A DNA stretch of 12,281 nt, from assembly GCA_025450255.1 (NCBI GenBank), contig JANWHV010000231.1, positions 1 to 12,281 on the forward strand, given 5' to 3'. The stretch is from Chloroflexota bacterium (GTDB taxonomy: Bacteria; Chloroflexota; UBA5177; JANWHV01). Below are positions 1 through 6,703 of the stretch, piece after piece; within the stretch, counting starts at the first letter, position 1, and each line of letters opens with the position of its first letter. A model generated the notes under the pieces. That model had not been told where the DNA came from. It ran no database searches and saw only the letters and a program-made list of their open reading frames with translations. A program made the translations under genes and the position numbers.

Positions 1-515
1 CATGTCTCCAACGGCGTGGTTTCGTCGACGGATTTCCAGGCCTGGCGCCGCAGTCGCGATGCTGCCCAGCGGGCGTCCTCCGGCGCGCAGTCGTGGTAGA
101 ACCTCTCGATCGCCGCCTGCTCGGGCCAGGAGGTCGACCCGTCCGGATGCACACGCTGGGCGGCGCCAAAGTTGGGCGGCAGCGCGCCGCGGTCCTCGGC
201 GGACTGCGCGGCGAAGCTGAGCCCCGGTTGCGGGAGGATGGCACAGAGGAATACGAGGCGTTGGACCGGACGCGCCGCCGCGATCAGCGGGATCGTCAAT
301 CCACCGAGCGAGTGTCCCACCACCACCACGTCCTCGTCGACGTCCCGCAGCGCGTCGAGCACGATGCTTGCGTACTCGGCACAGCCGGACGACCGATCTT
401 CGGTTGGTAGATCCACCGCGACGGCGCGATGGCCGCGCGCCTCCAGCTCGGGGATCAGCCGCTCCCAGCACCAGCCGCCATGCCAGGCGCCGTGTACCAG
501 CGCGAACGTGGACAT
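1..515 (-). CDS. alpha/beta-fold hydrolase, 3' end cut by window edge
   Basis: Reading from an ATG at 515 gives 171 residues with no stop before the window edge, so the C-terminus is missing. The start is fixed by AGGAGG a few bases upstream. The N-terminus has strand beta-1 and the oxyanion motif HG (residues 8-9) in HGAWHGGWCW, typical of the esterase/methylesterase-like branch (AB_hydrolase_6 type). The nucleophile elbow GHSLGG follows at 67-72, with Ser69 as the expected nucleophile. A lid-like stretch covers about 105-165. The catalytic Asp and His would lie in the missing part. There is no signal peptide, so it should be cytoplasmic. It lies 264 bp downstream of the GH43 gene on the same strand, separated by a strong hairpin, so it is probably a separate unit. 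The substrate cannot be told from sequence. Confidence 0.85.
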   Translation of the reverse strand, partial: MSTFALVHGAWHGGWCWERLIPELEARGHRAVAVDLPTEDRSSGCAEYASIVLDALRDVDEDVVVVGHSLGGLTIPLIAAARPVQRLVFLCAILPQPGLSFAAQSAEDRGALPPNFGAAQRVHPDGSTSWPEQAAIERFYHDCAPEDARWAASRLRRQAWKSVDETTPLET

Positions 516-779
516 CACCGGCCTCCTTCGTGCCGCGCGACTGCTTTCCAGGGGACGTGGCCGCTTTTAATCTTGTGGCGGCGGGCGGCGCTGCCCGCCA
601 CCGGTCGCGGCAGCCGGCGGCCTGTGTGCCGTGCTCCCGCTTGTGGCCATCGTACATGTAGTCGATCGCGTCGTCCAGGATGCACTCGGCCCGGCGCCAG
701 GGCAGTGTTCCCTGGCGCCGGGCCGGAGCCGCGCCCACCCTGGCGCACGACGGCCTCGATGCCGCCGCGGCGATCCGTG
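516..779. other. intergenic region between hydrolase and GH43 genes
   Basis: This 264-bp stretch holds no convincing gene. It contains the ribosome binding site of the hydrolase at its left end and a perfect 16-bp hairpin at 687-725. I see no clear -35/-10 pair for the hydrolase. Confidence 0.5.
687..725 (-). terminator. strong perfect hairpin, candidate terminator for the GH43 gene
   Basis: A perfect 16-bp inverted repeat has its left arm at 687-702 (CGGCCCGGCGCCAGGG), a 7-base loop and its right arm at 710-725. It lies about 55 bp past the GH43 stop and before the hydrolase. Neither side has a T-run, so it is not a classical intrinsic terminator. It could still block transcription or stabilise an mRNA end. 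The symmetry is certain; the role is inference. Confidence 0.5.
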
Positions 780-1781
780 TTACAACCCGGCCTGGCGTTT
801 CGTGGTTGGCCCGTGGACCGTTACCACGCCGTCGCGGAAGGCAACGGGGTCGATACGGAGGTTCCGCACGCCGCCGCTGTCGTAGCCGGGGCCGCCTTCC
901 CAGGCATGGTAGGCCAGCCACCAGGCGCCGTGCCTGTCCTGGAACAGAGAGCCGCCGCCAGGCCCGATCACCGCGTTCGTGCCGTGCAAGATCGGGTTCC
1001 GCGCGTACTTGGTGAAGGGACCGAGCGGTGATTTCGCGGTGGCGTAGCCCATGGCGTAGTCATGCTGCCAGTCGTTCCCGGAATAGAAAAGATAATAGAC
1101 GCCGGCGTGCCTGACCATATACGGTCCCTCGACCGTGCTGAAGGATGGGCCATGCTCCCAGGACTGCGAGAGGGTGAAGAGTTCCCGGCGTGGGCCGGCG
1201 GCGTGGAGCAGATCCGAGGTCAGTGGCAGTACCGAGATGTTGTGGTATGGGTCGTCGACGGACAGGTACAGATAGGCTTTGCCGTCCATGTCGATGAACG
1301 GATCGGGATCGATATACCCCTGGCCGCGCTGGTCGCCACATGCCAGCGATCCGTGGTCCTTGAAGGGGCCGGTGGGATTTCGCGCGGTGGCTACGCCGAT
1401 GCAATGGACGTTTTGAGACAGGCTTTTGCCGGCGTAGAACAGATAGTACGTGCCGTTCCGCGTAATGACGTCCGGCGCCCACCGATCGCCGACTGCCCAG
1501 CCCGGCGTACTGGTCAGCGCGTCGGCGACGTAGCGCCAGTGCGCCAGGTCGGTGGATCGCAGCACGGGGAACAGCTTGTTCAGCCCTTCCCAGCCGGTGG
1601 TGGTGCCGTACGCATAATAGGCGCCGCCGGCGCGCAGCACGAACGGATCGGGATAATCAATGCGGAAGACCGGATTCCGGTACGTTACGGCGCCCCCGGC
1701 GCTCGTGGCAGCGCTCGACGGCGCAAGCAACAGCGCGAGCAGCAGCGCCCATAGCGCACCCTTCATTGCCCCGCGCTTCAT
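780..1781 (-). CDS. secreted glycoside hydrolase family 43 enzyme
   Basis: The gene encodes 333 residues with an N-terminal signal peptide (hydrophobic core about residues 8-20, cleavage likely after an Ala near 24-31), so the enzyme is exported. The rest is one five-bladed beta-propeller of GH43 size. The three acidic catalytic residues fit: Asp45 in YPDPF (general base), Asp158 in IDPDPF (pKa modulator) and Glu218 in VEGPYM (general acid). WAPDV at 101-105 and YHAW near the C-terminus are further family marks. Cys127 and Cys148 could form a disulfide. GH43 enzymes are inverting arabinanases, arabinofuranosidases, xylosidases or galactosidases; this sequence does not decide which. The start is uncertain: ATG at 1781 and ATG at 1766 both lack a good ribosome binding site. 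At 276 a Gly stands where many members have the metal-binding His of a GPGH motif. Confidence 0.9.
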   Translation of the reverse strand: MKRGAMKGALWALLLALLLAPSSAATSAGGAVTYRNPVFRIDYPDPFVLRAGGAYYAYGTTTGWEGLNKLFPVLRSTDLAHWRYVADALTSTPGWAVGDRWAPDVITRNGTYYLFYAGKSLSQNVHCIGVATARNPTGPFKDHGSLACGDQRGQGYIDPDPFIDMDGKAYLYLSVDDPYHNISVLPLTSDLLHAAGPRRELFTLSQSWEHGPSFSTVEGPYMVRHAGVYYLFYSGNDWQHDYAMGYATAKSPLGPFTKYARNPILHGTNAVIGPGGGSLFQDRHGAWWLAYHAWEGGPGYDSGGVRNLRIDPVAFRDGVVTVHGPTTKRQAGL

Positions 1782-1949
1782 ATCGCGTACCGTATCGCCG
1801 CGGCGGCGCGAACGGTGCTCTGGCCGCCTCCTTGCCCGTGTCCAACCACTCGCGCGCCCTCCGCTACCTTCGTCGTCAGTGGGTTGGTGCTCAGCGTATC
1901 TCCGCGCCCGAGCGTCTCCGTGGTTTCCACGTTCATTACGCCGGTGGCC

Positions 1950-1966
1950 GGCGCGATCGTCGCGCC
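1950..1966 (-). terminator. short hairpin just past the GH2 stop
   Basis: Seven-base arms GGCGCGA (1950-1956) and TCGCGCC (1960-1966) enclose a 3-base loop, 16 bp beyond the GH2 stop codon. No T-run follows. It may weakly separate the GH2 and GH43 transcripts, which are 200 bp apart. A stem this short can arise by chance in GC-rich DNA. Confidence 0.25.
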
Positions 1967-1981
1967 CTCCGCTCCGGCGCC

Positions 1982-3832
1982 CTACTCGTCTGTCGCCTTG
2001 CCGATCCTGGCGGCATCCAGGCGCAGTTCGTCGACGGCGACGCCCGGCGTCGCGCCCGAGATCCGTTCGGTAATGGCCCGAAGCACGGCCGCGTCGATCT
2101 TCGGTACCCTGCGATCGGTGACCAGGCCGTTCGTTTCCTGCAGCGTATCGGTAAGCTGCGTGTAGCAGAAGCCCGCCAGGCTTGGGCTGCTGACGATTGC
2201 GGTGACAAGCTCGGCGTATTTCGCCTCGAACTCCTCCGGCGTCCTCACCGTGCCATAGCCAAACCAGGGCGTCCCGTGGTCCGGCTGGTAGCTGATGCCG
2301 CCGAATTCGGTGATCATCACCGGCTGGTCAGCGCGGCCCGCCTCCGGCAGCAGAATGACGTGATGCTGCGGCTGTACGTGGCGCATCGTGTGCTCCATGG
2401 CTTCCCGCGTGCCATAGCGCTCCCGTAAGGCCTGCCCATCGAAGGTGTAATCGTGGATGCCGTGGATGTCGCTTTCCGCGTGCTCCCAGCCGTCGTTGCC
2501 GATCACCGGCCTGGTGGAGTCAAGAGCGTGGGTGAGATGGTACAGCGCCCGCGCGTAGTTGCGCTGCGCCGGATCGTCGAGCAGGTTCGGTACGCCCCAG
2601 CTTTCGTTGAGCGGCACCCAGGCGACAATGCACGGATGGCTGTAGTCGCGGCGCAGCACGTCAATCCACTCGCGCGTGAGGCGCTCCACGGCCTCGCGCG
2701 TGTACACGAAGACACTGGGCATTTCGCCCCAGACCAGCAAGCCCAGGCGGTCGCACCAATACAAAAAGCGCGGATCCTCTACCTTCTGGTGTACGCGCAC
2801 GCCGTTGAAGCCCAGAGCTTTGGCGATCTCCACTTCCTCACGCAGGGCATCATCGCTCGGCGCGGCCAGGTGGGAATCCGGCCAGTACCCCTGCTCCAGG
2901 GCGAGGCGCAGGAAGAGCGGCGCGTTGTTGAACCAGAAGCGGCCATGGCTCACGCCGGCGCTGCGGATACCGGCGTAGCTCCGCACGGCATCACTCTCAC
3001 CGCCGTCCACGGTCAGTGAAATCGCGGCCTCGACCAGGTTCGGGTGCTCGGGCGACCAGTGTACCTGGTGGCGTTCCAGGCCGAGCGCGGCATAATCGAT
3101 GGCGAACTCACGATGTAGGCTCGCGCCTGATGCCAGGCAGAGATCGTCGGCAAATATCCGCCCATGCAGGCTGAGCTGGATATGGACTTGCACGGCCCGG
3201 TCGGCGGCGTGGTTGAGGGAGATTGCAAGGCCCAGCAGATTGCGCGTCAGGTCCGGCGTCCAGCGCACGTCTACAAGGTGCGTGTGGCCGACCACCTCAA
3301 GCCAGACCGGCTGCCAGATGCCGGTGGTGCGGTGATACCAGATGGCATGCGGCTCGACGCGCCAGTCCTGTTTGCCGCGGGGCTGCGCCAGATCGAGCGG
3401 GTCGTCCTCGGCCCGCACGACCAGGGTATGCGTATCGCCCGCCCGCAGCGCGGCGGTGATATCGGCGGAGAAGGGTGTGTGGCCGCCTTCGTGGAAGACC
3501 ACGTGTTGGTCGTCCACCCATACGTCGGCGCGATAGTCCACGGCGCCAAAGTGCAGCAGCAAGCGCCGGCCGGACCGCGGCTCCGGCAGCGTGAACTCGC
3601 GGCGATACCAGGCGCGCGGGTGGTAGCCCGTATCGCCGATGCCGCTGGCCTTTGACTCCGGAGGGAACGGTACGACGATAGAGCGGTCAAAACGCTCGGG
3701 CTGACGTTGCCATCCTTCGTCCAGGCCGCGCCCCGCGTCATCGTGGCAGAAGCCCCAGGCGCCGCGCAGATCGAGCCAGTTTTGCCGCGCCAGTTGTGGT
3801 TTCGGATGCAAGGCGCCGTTATGCTCTGCCAT
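1982..3832 (-). CDS. glycoside hydrolase family 2, cytoplasmic beta-glycosidase
   Basis: An open frame reaches back to 3886, but I choose the ATG at 3832 because GGAGG (3840-3844) sits 7 bases upstream; this gives 616 residues. The order is a jelly-roll sugar-binding domain (about 10-185, with YHPRAWYRREF, GAVDYRADVWV and HTTGIWQPVW-like motifs), an Ig-like sandwich (about 185-290) and a TIM barrel (about 295-600). The acid/base is Glu410 in LNESWG and the nucleophile Glu509 in TEFGG, as in retaining GH2 enzymes. There is no signal peptide, so it should act on imported oligosaccharides. The length is close to beta-glucuronidase and short beta-galactosidase relatives, and far shorter than LacZ. 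The substrate (beta-galactoside, -glucuronide or -mannoside) is not decided by these motifs. It lies upstream of GH43 and may be co-transcribed with it. Confidence 0.92.
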   Translation of the reverse strand: MAEHNGALHPKPQLARQNWLDLRGAWGFCHDDAGRGLDEGWQRQPERFDRSIVVPFPPESKASGIGDTGYHPRAWYRREFTLPEPRSGRRLLLHFGAVDYRADVWVDDQHVVFHEGGHTPFSADITAALRAGDTHTLVVRAEDDPLDLAQPRGKQDWRVEPHAIWYHRTTGIWQPVWLEVVGHTHLVDVRWTPDLTRNLLGLAISLNHAADRAVQVHIQLSLHGRIFADDLCLASGASLHREFAIDYAALGLERHQVHWSPEHPNLVEAAISLTVDGGESDAVRSYAGIRSAGVSHGRFWFNNAPLFLRLALEQGYWPDSHLAAPSDDALREEVEIAKALGFNGVRVHQKVEDPRFLYWCDRLGLLVWGEMPSVFVYTREAVERLTREWIDVLRRDYSHPCIVAWVPLNESWGVPNLLDDPAQRNYARALYHLTHALDSTRPVIGNDGWEHAESDIHGIHDYTFDGQALRERYGTREAMEHTMRHVQPQHHVILLPEAGRADQPVMITEFGGISYQPDHGTPWFGYGTVRTPEEFEAKYAELVTAIVSSPSLAGFCYTQLTDTLQETNGLVTDRRVPKIDAAVLRAITERISGATPGVAVDELRLDAARIGKATDE

Positions 3833-3839
3833 CGATATT

Positions 3840-3844
3840 CCTCC
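3840..3844 (-). promoter_or_regulatory. ribosome binding site that fixes the GH2 start
   Basis: On the minus strand this reads GGAGG, 7 bases before the ATG at 3832. It favours that start over the in-frame ATG 54 bases further upstream, which has no such signal. Confidence 0.8.
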
Positions 3845-3924
3845 ATCCCTTTCGGGTGTGCTCCAATCAGAAATTCCGGAACCCATTTGGACGACGCAGT
3901 TGAGTAGTTACAGCAATGCCCAGC

Positions 3925-3940
3925 GCGGTATACATGCCGC
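3925..3940. promoter_or_regulatory. imperfect palindrome upstream of GH2, candidate operator
   Basis: The sequence GCGGTATACATGCCGC is symmetric at 12 of 16 positions, with arms GCGG(T)AT and AT(G)CCGC. It lies about 93 bp upstream of the GH2 start, where an operator or promoter is expected. No regulator can be assigned. Confidence 0.3.
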
Positions 3941-4066
3941 TTCTTTGCTTATCTGAATCGTATTGGGTTGAGACCCGTCAGGGCAGTGCCATTGAGATCC
4001 GTCGCTGGAGAATGATAAGGAAAATGAGGATTGGCGGAAAAGCCGGCTACCCCAAGCCAAAGATTC

Positions 4067-4099
4067 GGAAGGGCCACGCCGGCTCGGCGTGGCCCTTCC
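4067..4099 (-). terminator. perfect hairpin downstream of the GH114 gene
   Basis: A 14-bp perfect inverted repeat with arms GGAAGGGCCACGCC (4067-4080) and its complement (4086-4099) encloses a 5-base loop. It begins 30 bp past the GH114 stop. On the minus strand it is followed by a weak T-containing stretch (GAATCTTTGG). This is the best terminator candidate in the window. Confidence 0.65.
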
Positions 4100-4128
4100 A
4101 CTGTGCTACGGCCGTGGACGGCGCCGTA

Positions 4129-4977
4129 CTACCAGCACGGCGTCCAGATCTTGCCGTCCAGGTTAAGGCCGGCCTTCGCGGCGCTGAATTTCATGGCGTT
4201 GGCCCTTGCGCAAAACTTCGAGGTCGCGAGCTTATATTCGACCTCGAGCACTGCTTTGCCGGCGTTGATGAACGGCGTTTCCGTATCGCACTCCGCGTAC
4301 TGGAAGCACTGCTCGTCCACCGCGAGATCGAACAGCGGCTGCAATGCGCTCACCTGACCGGTATCGTTCTTGAGCGCCGCCGAGAGGCCGAGTGAGTGCG
4401 TGTAGTTGGCGAGGAAGCTGTTGTAGGTGATCTGGTTTGCCGGGGTGAGCGTGAAGCCGGTGCTGTTGCTGTAGCCGTCCACGTTGTCCCACTCGATGCC
4501 GTCGAAACCCTTGGACTGGCAAAGCAGGGCGCGGCTCTCCATAATCGGGTCCAGAATCGATGCCTGACGAATGTCCAGCCATTTCTCGCCCGGCCAGCCG
4601 TTGTTCTTCCCCTTCACCGAAGCGGGGAACTGCCCGGCGTCCGGGCGCCAGTTCTCCCAGGTTCCCGCATCCATATAGCAGAGCACTTTGACGCCCCTGG
4701 CGTGCAGCGCGGAAACCGTGGCGGCGGTGTTGTCGAAGCCGCCGATATCGTAGATCTGGACCGGCTGATTCATGTTCACGCACGGCGGATTCTGGCTGCC
4801 GGGACAGCTAATCTGCCAGTACCAGGTCGTGCCGGGCGCCGGGGTCCAGATGCCGCTCCGTGCCGTTGAGTGGACGCCGCGCGCGGCCGCCGTCGTCATG
4901 CCCGGCGCACGGAGGGCGAATATGGAGCCGACAAGCGCCAGGACTACCAGCAAACGTGTCAGGCCATGGTGTTTCAC
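4129..4977 (-). CDS. secreted endo-alpha-1,4-polygalactosaminidase, GH114
   Basis: The frame is open to 5160, but the GTG at 4977 is chosen because AAGGGAG (4986-4992) lies 8 bases upstream and a signal peptide starts there (KHH, then a hydrophobic core at about 8-22). This gives 282 residues. The GH114 TIM-barrel marks are in order: QIYDIGGFDNT (74-84), CYMDAGTWENWRPD (100-113), GEKWLDIR (130-137), GFDGIEWDNVDGYSNSTGF (157-175), EQCF (222-225) and the terminal VEYK strand with Glu247. Asp164 and Glu247 lie where characterised members place their catalytic acids. The family hydrolyses alpha-1,4-galactosamine polymers, including deacetylated stretches of fungal galactosaminogalactan. Secretion fits first attack on the polymer. 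The gene diverges from the ABC operon, and a perfect hairpin follows it. Confidence 0.9.
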   Translation of the reverse strand: MKHHGLTRLLVVLALVGSIFALRAPGMTTAAARGVHSTARSGIWTPAPGTTWYWQISCPGSQNPPCVNMNQPVQIYDIGGFDNTAATVSALHARGVKVLCYMDAGTWENWRPDAGQFPASVKGKNNGWPGEKWLDIRQASILDPIMESRALLCQSKGFDGIEWDNVDGYSNSTGFTLTPANQITYNSFLANYTHSLGLSAALKNDTGQVSALQPLFDLAVDEQCFQYAECDTETPFINAGKAVLEVEYKLATSKFCARANAMKFSAAKAGLNLDGKIWTPCW

Positions 4978-4985
4978 GAGGCAGT

Positions 4986-4992
4986 CTCCCTT
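4986..4992 (-). promoter_or_regulatory. ribosome binding site that fixes the GH114 GTG start
   Basis: On the minus strand this reads AAGGGAG, 8 bases before the GTG at 4977. It rules out the far-upstream ATG, whose N-terminus would bury the signal peptide about 60 residues inside. Confidence 0.75.
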
Positions 4993-5044
4993 CGCAGTGG
5001 GCCTGCGACACCGCCGATCGCGGTGCTGACAGGGACACAGGCCG

Positions 5045-5065
5045 TCGCGTATCGCATATCGCGCA
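5045..5065. repeat. three tandem 7-mers in the GH114 leader
   Basis: The units TCGCGTA, TCGCATA and TCGCGCA follow each other without gaps. They lie in the untranslated leader of GH114, 68-88 bases upstream of its start. Parts of the same sequence recur at the start of the GH43 gene (1779-1798). Confidence 0.45.
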
Positions 5066-5189
5066 CTCCGCCACTCGCCTCGCCTCCCGAGACCGTCCGC
5101 TGGTACCCTCCTTCGTTCCCACGCCGGCAGGGGCGATCGTGGCCGCCCGTTATCCGGCATTATCCACGCCGCGATTCGCGGCTGCCCCG

Positions 5190-5218
5190 ACTATAGCGCG
5201 TTCGTGCAGCGATGTCCA
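5190..5218 (-). promoter_or_regulatory. sigma-70-like promoter for GH114
   Basis: On the minus strand -35 TGGACA (5213-5218), a 17-base spacer and -10 TATAGT (5190-5195). Each hexamer is one mismatch from consensus. Transcription would start near 5183, giving a leader of about 205 bases. The match is unusually good for GC-rich DNA. Confidence 0.6.
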
Positions 5219-5224
5219 GCGTTT

Positions 5225-5236
5225 GCGTATATTCGC
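5225..5236. promoter_or_regulatory. palindrome GCGTATATTCGC, candidate operator
   Basis: This site fits GCGNATATNCGC and lies in the 51 bp between the -35 boxes of the two divergent promoters, where one bound repressor could affect both. The same pattern occurs twice more, at the start of the SIS gene. The DeoR-type protein in the operon is the obvious candidate ligand, by inference only. Confidence 0.45.
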
Positions 5237-5269
5237 GCGGGAACGGTACATAACCTCTTTCGCTTCTGC

Positions 5270-5298
5270 TTGACATTGCGCGTTTTGCTGCATACACT
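5270..5298 (+). promoter_or_regulatory. sigma-70-like promoter for the ABC operon
   Basis: A perfect -35 TTGACA (5270-5275), a 17-base spacer and -10 TACACT (5293-5298) lie about 60 bp upstream of the binding-protein start. Transcription would begin near 5305. It probably drives the whole plus-strand operon through GH4, since no other good promoter was seen within it. Confidence 0.65.
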
Positions 5299-5358
5299 GG
5301 CGGCACGACTCATCGCCGCGCCAGCCGGGCGTTCCTAGTTCCAGGAGGGAAAACCGCC

Positions 5359-6693
5359 ATGTATTCGTGCCGCCGCCCACGTCATCGGAGGCTGATTGCC
5401 ACCGCCATCGCCGCGATTCTACTCGCGACTGCCGCGCCTGGACACAGCGCCGCCCACCCTGCCGCCGGCCAGACCAGCATCAACTATGGCCGTTGGGGAA
5501 GCGCCGACGAGATCGCCGCCGATCAGGTGCTGTTCAAAGCATTTGAGAAGAGCAATAGCAGCATTCACGTCAGCCAGCAGGTAGCGGACTGGAATACCTA
5601 CTGGACCAAGCTGGCCACGCAAATGGCGGCCGGCCAGGCGCCCGACGCGTTCCTGCTGGACCCCGGCTATTATCAGGTGCATTACGCCAAAACCGGCCGC
5701 CTGCTCCCGCTTGACGATCTGATCGCCCGCAACCATATCAATCTGAACCAGTACTGGCCACAGGAGCTGGCGACCTTCCGCTATGGCGGCCACTACTACG
5801 AGCTGCCGCGCGACATCTCCGTCAACATGCTGGCGTGGAATAAGACGCTATTCGCCAGGGCGGGGCTGCACGGCGCCCCTTCAAGCTGGCAAGAGTTGCT
5901 CCACGATGCGCGGTTGCTCACGCTTGACAGCAAGGGCCGGAACGCCACGCAGACGGGCTTCGACGCTGGCCATATCGTGCAGTGGGGTTACGGCAGCTAC
6001 GAGTACCTCGACGGTATAGTCGAGCCGCTGATGAGCGAGTTGGGCGGCCATTTGTGGAGCCAGCCGGAAACCGGCGGCGGCGTGCAATGCCTGATCGATT
6101 CGCCACAGGGACGGCAGGCCGTGCAGCTCCTGGTGGACCTGATATACAAATACCACGTCTCGCCCTCGCCGACCCAGATCGCGCACTATCAGAACATATT
6201 TGTCTCCGGCAAGGTAGCCATGTATATCGACGGCACCTTCGACCTGCCGGTCTATCAGGGCATCCACGGCTTTAGCTGGGACCTCGGCGCCTTCCCATCC
6301 TGGAATGGAAAGCGTGTTTCCATGGCCCAGGGCGTCGGCAATGCCATCTCCGCCGGCTCGTCGAACCGCGACGCAGCCTGGCGCCTGGTTAACTGGCTCT
6401 CGGGCGCGGAGGGCCAGGCCGTGATGTCCCAGAGCGGCATCAACATACCGTCGATCCGCTCGCTGGCGCAGTCGCCGTCCTTCCTGAAAGGGAAGCCGGC
6501 GGGCATGAAGGCGGTGCTCAGCTCGATTGACGACGCGGTTCCCTACATCGATTTCCCGTACAAGGCGGATGCCTTCAACTACGTGGACACCGAGTTGACC
6601 AACGACGTATTCACCGGTCATACCAGCGTGGCGGATGGGCTGAAGAAGGCGGGTAGCGGGGCCAATGCCCTGCTGCGGGGCCGCCACGTCTAG
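5359..6693 (+). CDS. ABC transporter sugar-binding protein, family 1 (CUT1)
   Basis: This 444-residue protein starts at an ATG with AGGAGGG (5343-5349) 9 bases upstream. Residues 1-32 form a signal peptide with a basic N-region (RRPRHRR) and a hydrophobic core (12-26). The mature part has the family 1 extracellular solute-binding fold: INYGRWGSADE at the start, WNTYWTKLATQMAAGQAPDAFLLD (early lobe), the LPRDISVNMLAWNKTLFARAGL hinge region, and a C-terminal YVDTELTNDVFTG stretch. It should capture oligosaccharides for the two permeases that follow. There is no lipobox cysteine after the hydrophobic segment, so membrane anchoring is unclear. The N-terminal RR pair before the core leaves Tat export possible, but the motif is not typical. 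The ligand cannot be read from sequence; the context suggests galactose/galactosamine oligomers. Confidence 0.92.
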   Translation: MYSCRRPRHRRLIATAIAAILLATAAPGHSAAHPAAGQTSINYGRWGSADEIAADQVLFKAFEKSNSSIHVSQQVADWNTYWTKLATQMAAGQAPDAFLLDPGYYQVHYAKTGRLLPLDDLIARNHINLNQYWPQELATFRYGGHYYELPRDISVNMLAWNKTLFARAGLHGAPSSWQELLHDARLLTLDSKGRNATQTGFDAGHIVQWGYGSYEYLDGIVEPLMSELGGHLWSQPETGGGVQCLIDSPQGRQAVQLLVDLIYKYHVSPSPTQIAHYQNIFVSGKVAMYIDGTFDLPVYQGIHGFSWDLGAFPSWNGKRVSMAQGVGNAISAGSSNRDAAWRLVNWLSGAEGQAVMSQSGINIPSIRSLAQSPSFLKGKPAGMKAVLSSIDDAVPYIDFPYKADAFNYVDTELTNDVFTGHTSVADGLKKAGSGANALLRGRHV

Positions 6694-6703
6694 AGCAGAC
6701 GCG

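Larger units (their letters stand above)
3833..4128. other. intergenic region between GH2 and GH114 genes
   Basis: This 296-bp stretch holds no gene that I can support. From right to left it carries the GH114 hairpin (4067-4099), an AT-richer zone likely to hold the GH2 promoter, an imperfect palindrome at 3925-3940, and the GH2 ribosome binding site at 3840-3844. No -35/-10 pair with good spacing stands out. Confidence 0.5.
4978..5358. promoter_or_regulatory. divergent control region between GH114 and the ABC operon
   Basis: This 381-bp gap separates two divergent genes. It holds a minus-strand promoter (5190-5218), a plus-strand promoter (5270-5298), a palindrome between them (5225-5236), a leader of about 205 bases in front of GH114 and one of about 55 bases in front of the binding protein. 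I see no gene inside it; the upstream extension of the GH114 frame here does not look like protein. Confidence 0.7.

Noticed and set aside
515..748. Minus-strand frames between GH43 and the hydrolase, one containing a protein-like stretch ECILDDAIDYMYDGHKREHG (encoded about 626-685)
   Set aside because: No start with a ribosome binding site, flanks are low-complexity GC-rich translation, and the frame crosses the hairpin and runs into the hydrolase gene. At most a decayed remnant.
5090..5125. T-box-like wording in the GH114 leader (GGAGGGTACCAGCG on the minus strand)
   Set aside because: The diagnostic TGGNACC core is absent, no specifier stem or terminator follows, and a T-box in front of a glycosidase gene would make little sense.
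4978..5160. N-terminal extension of the GH114 frame to an ATG at 5160
   Set aside because: It would place the signal peptide about 60 residues inside, while the GTG at 4977 has a good ribosome binding site and starts directly with the signal peptide.
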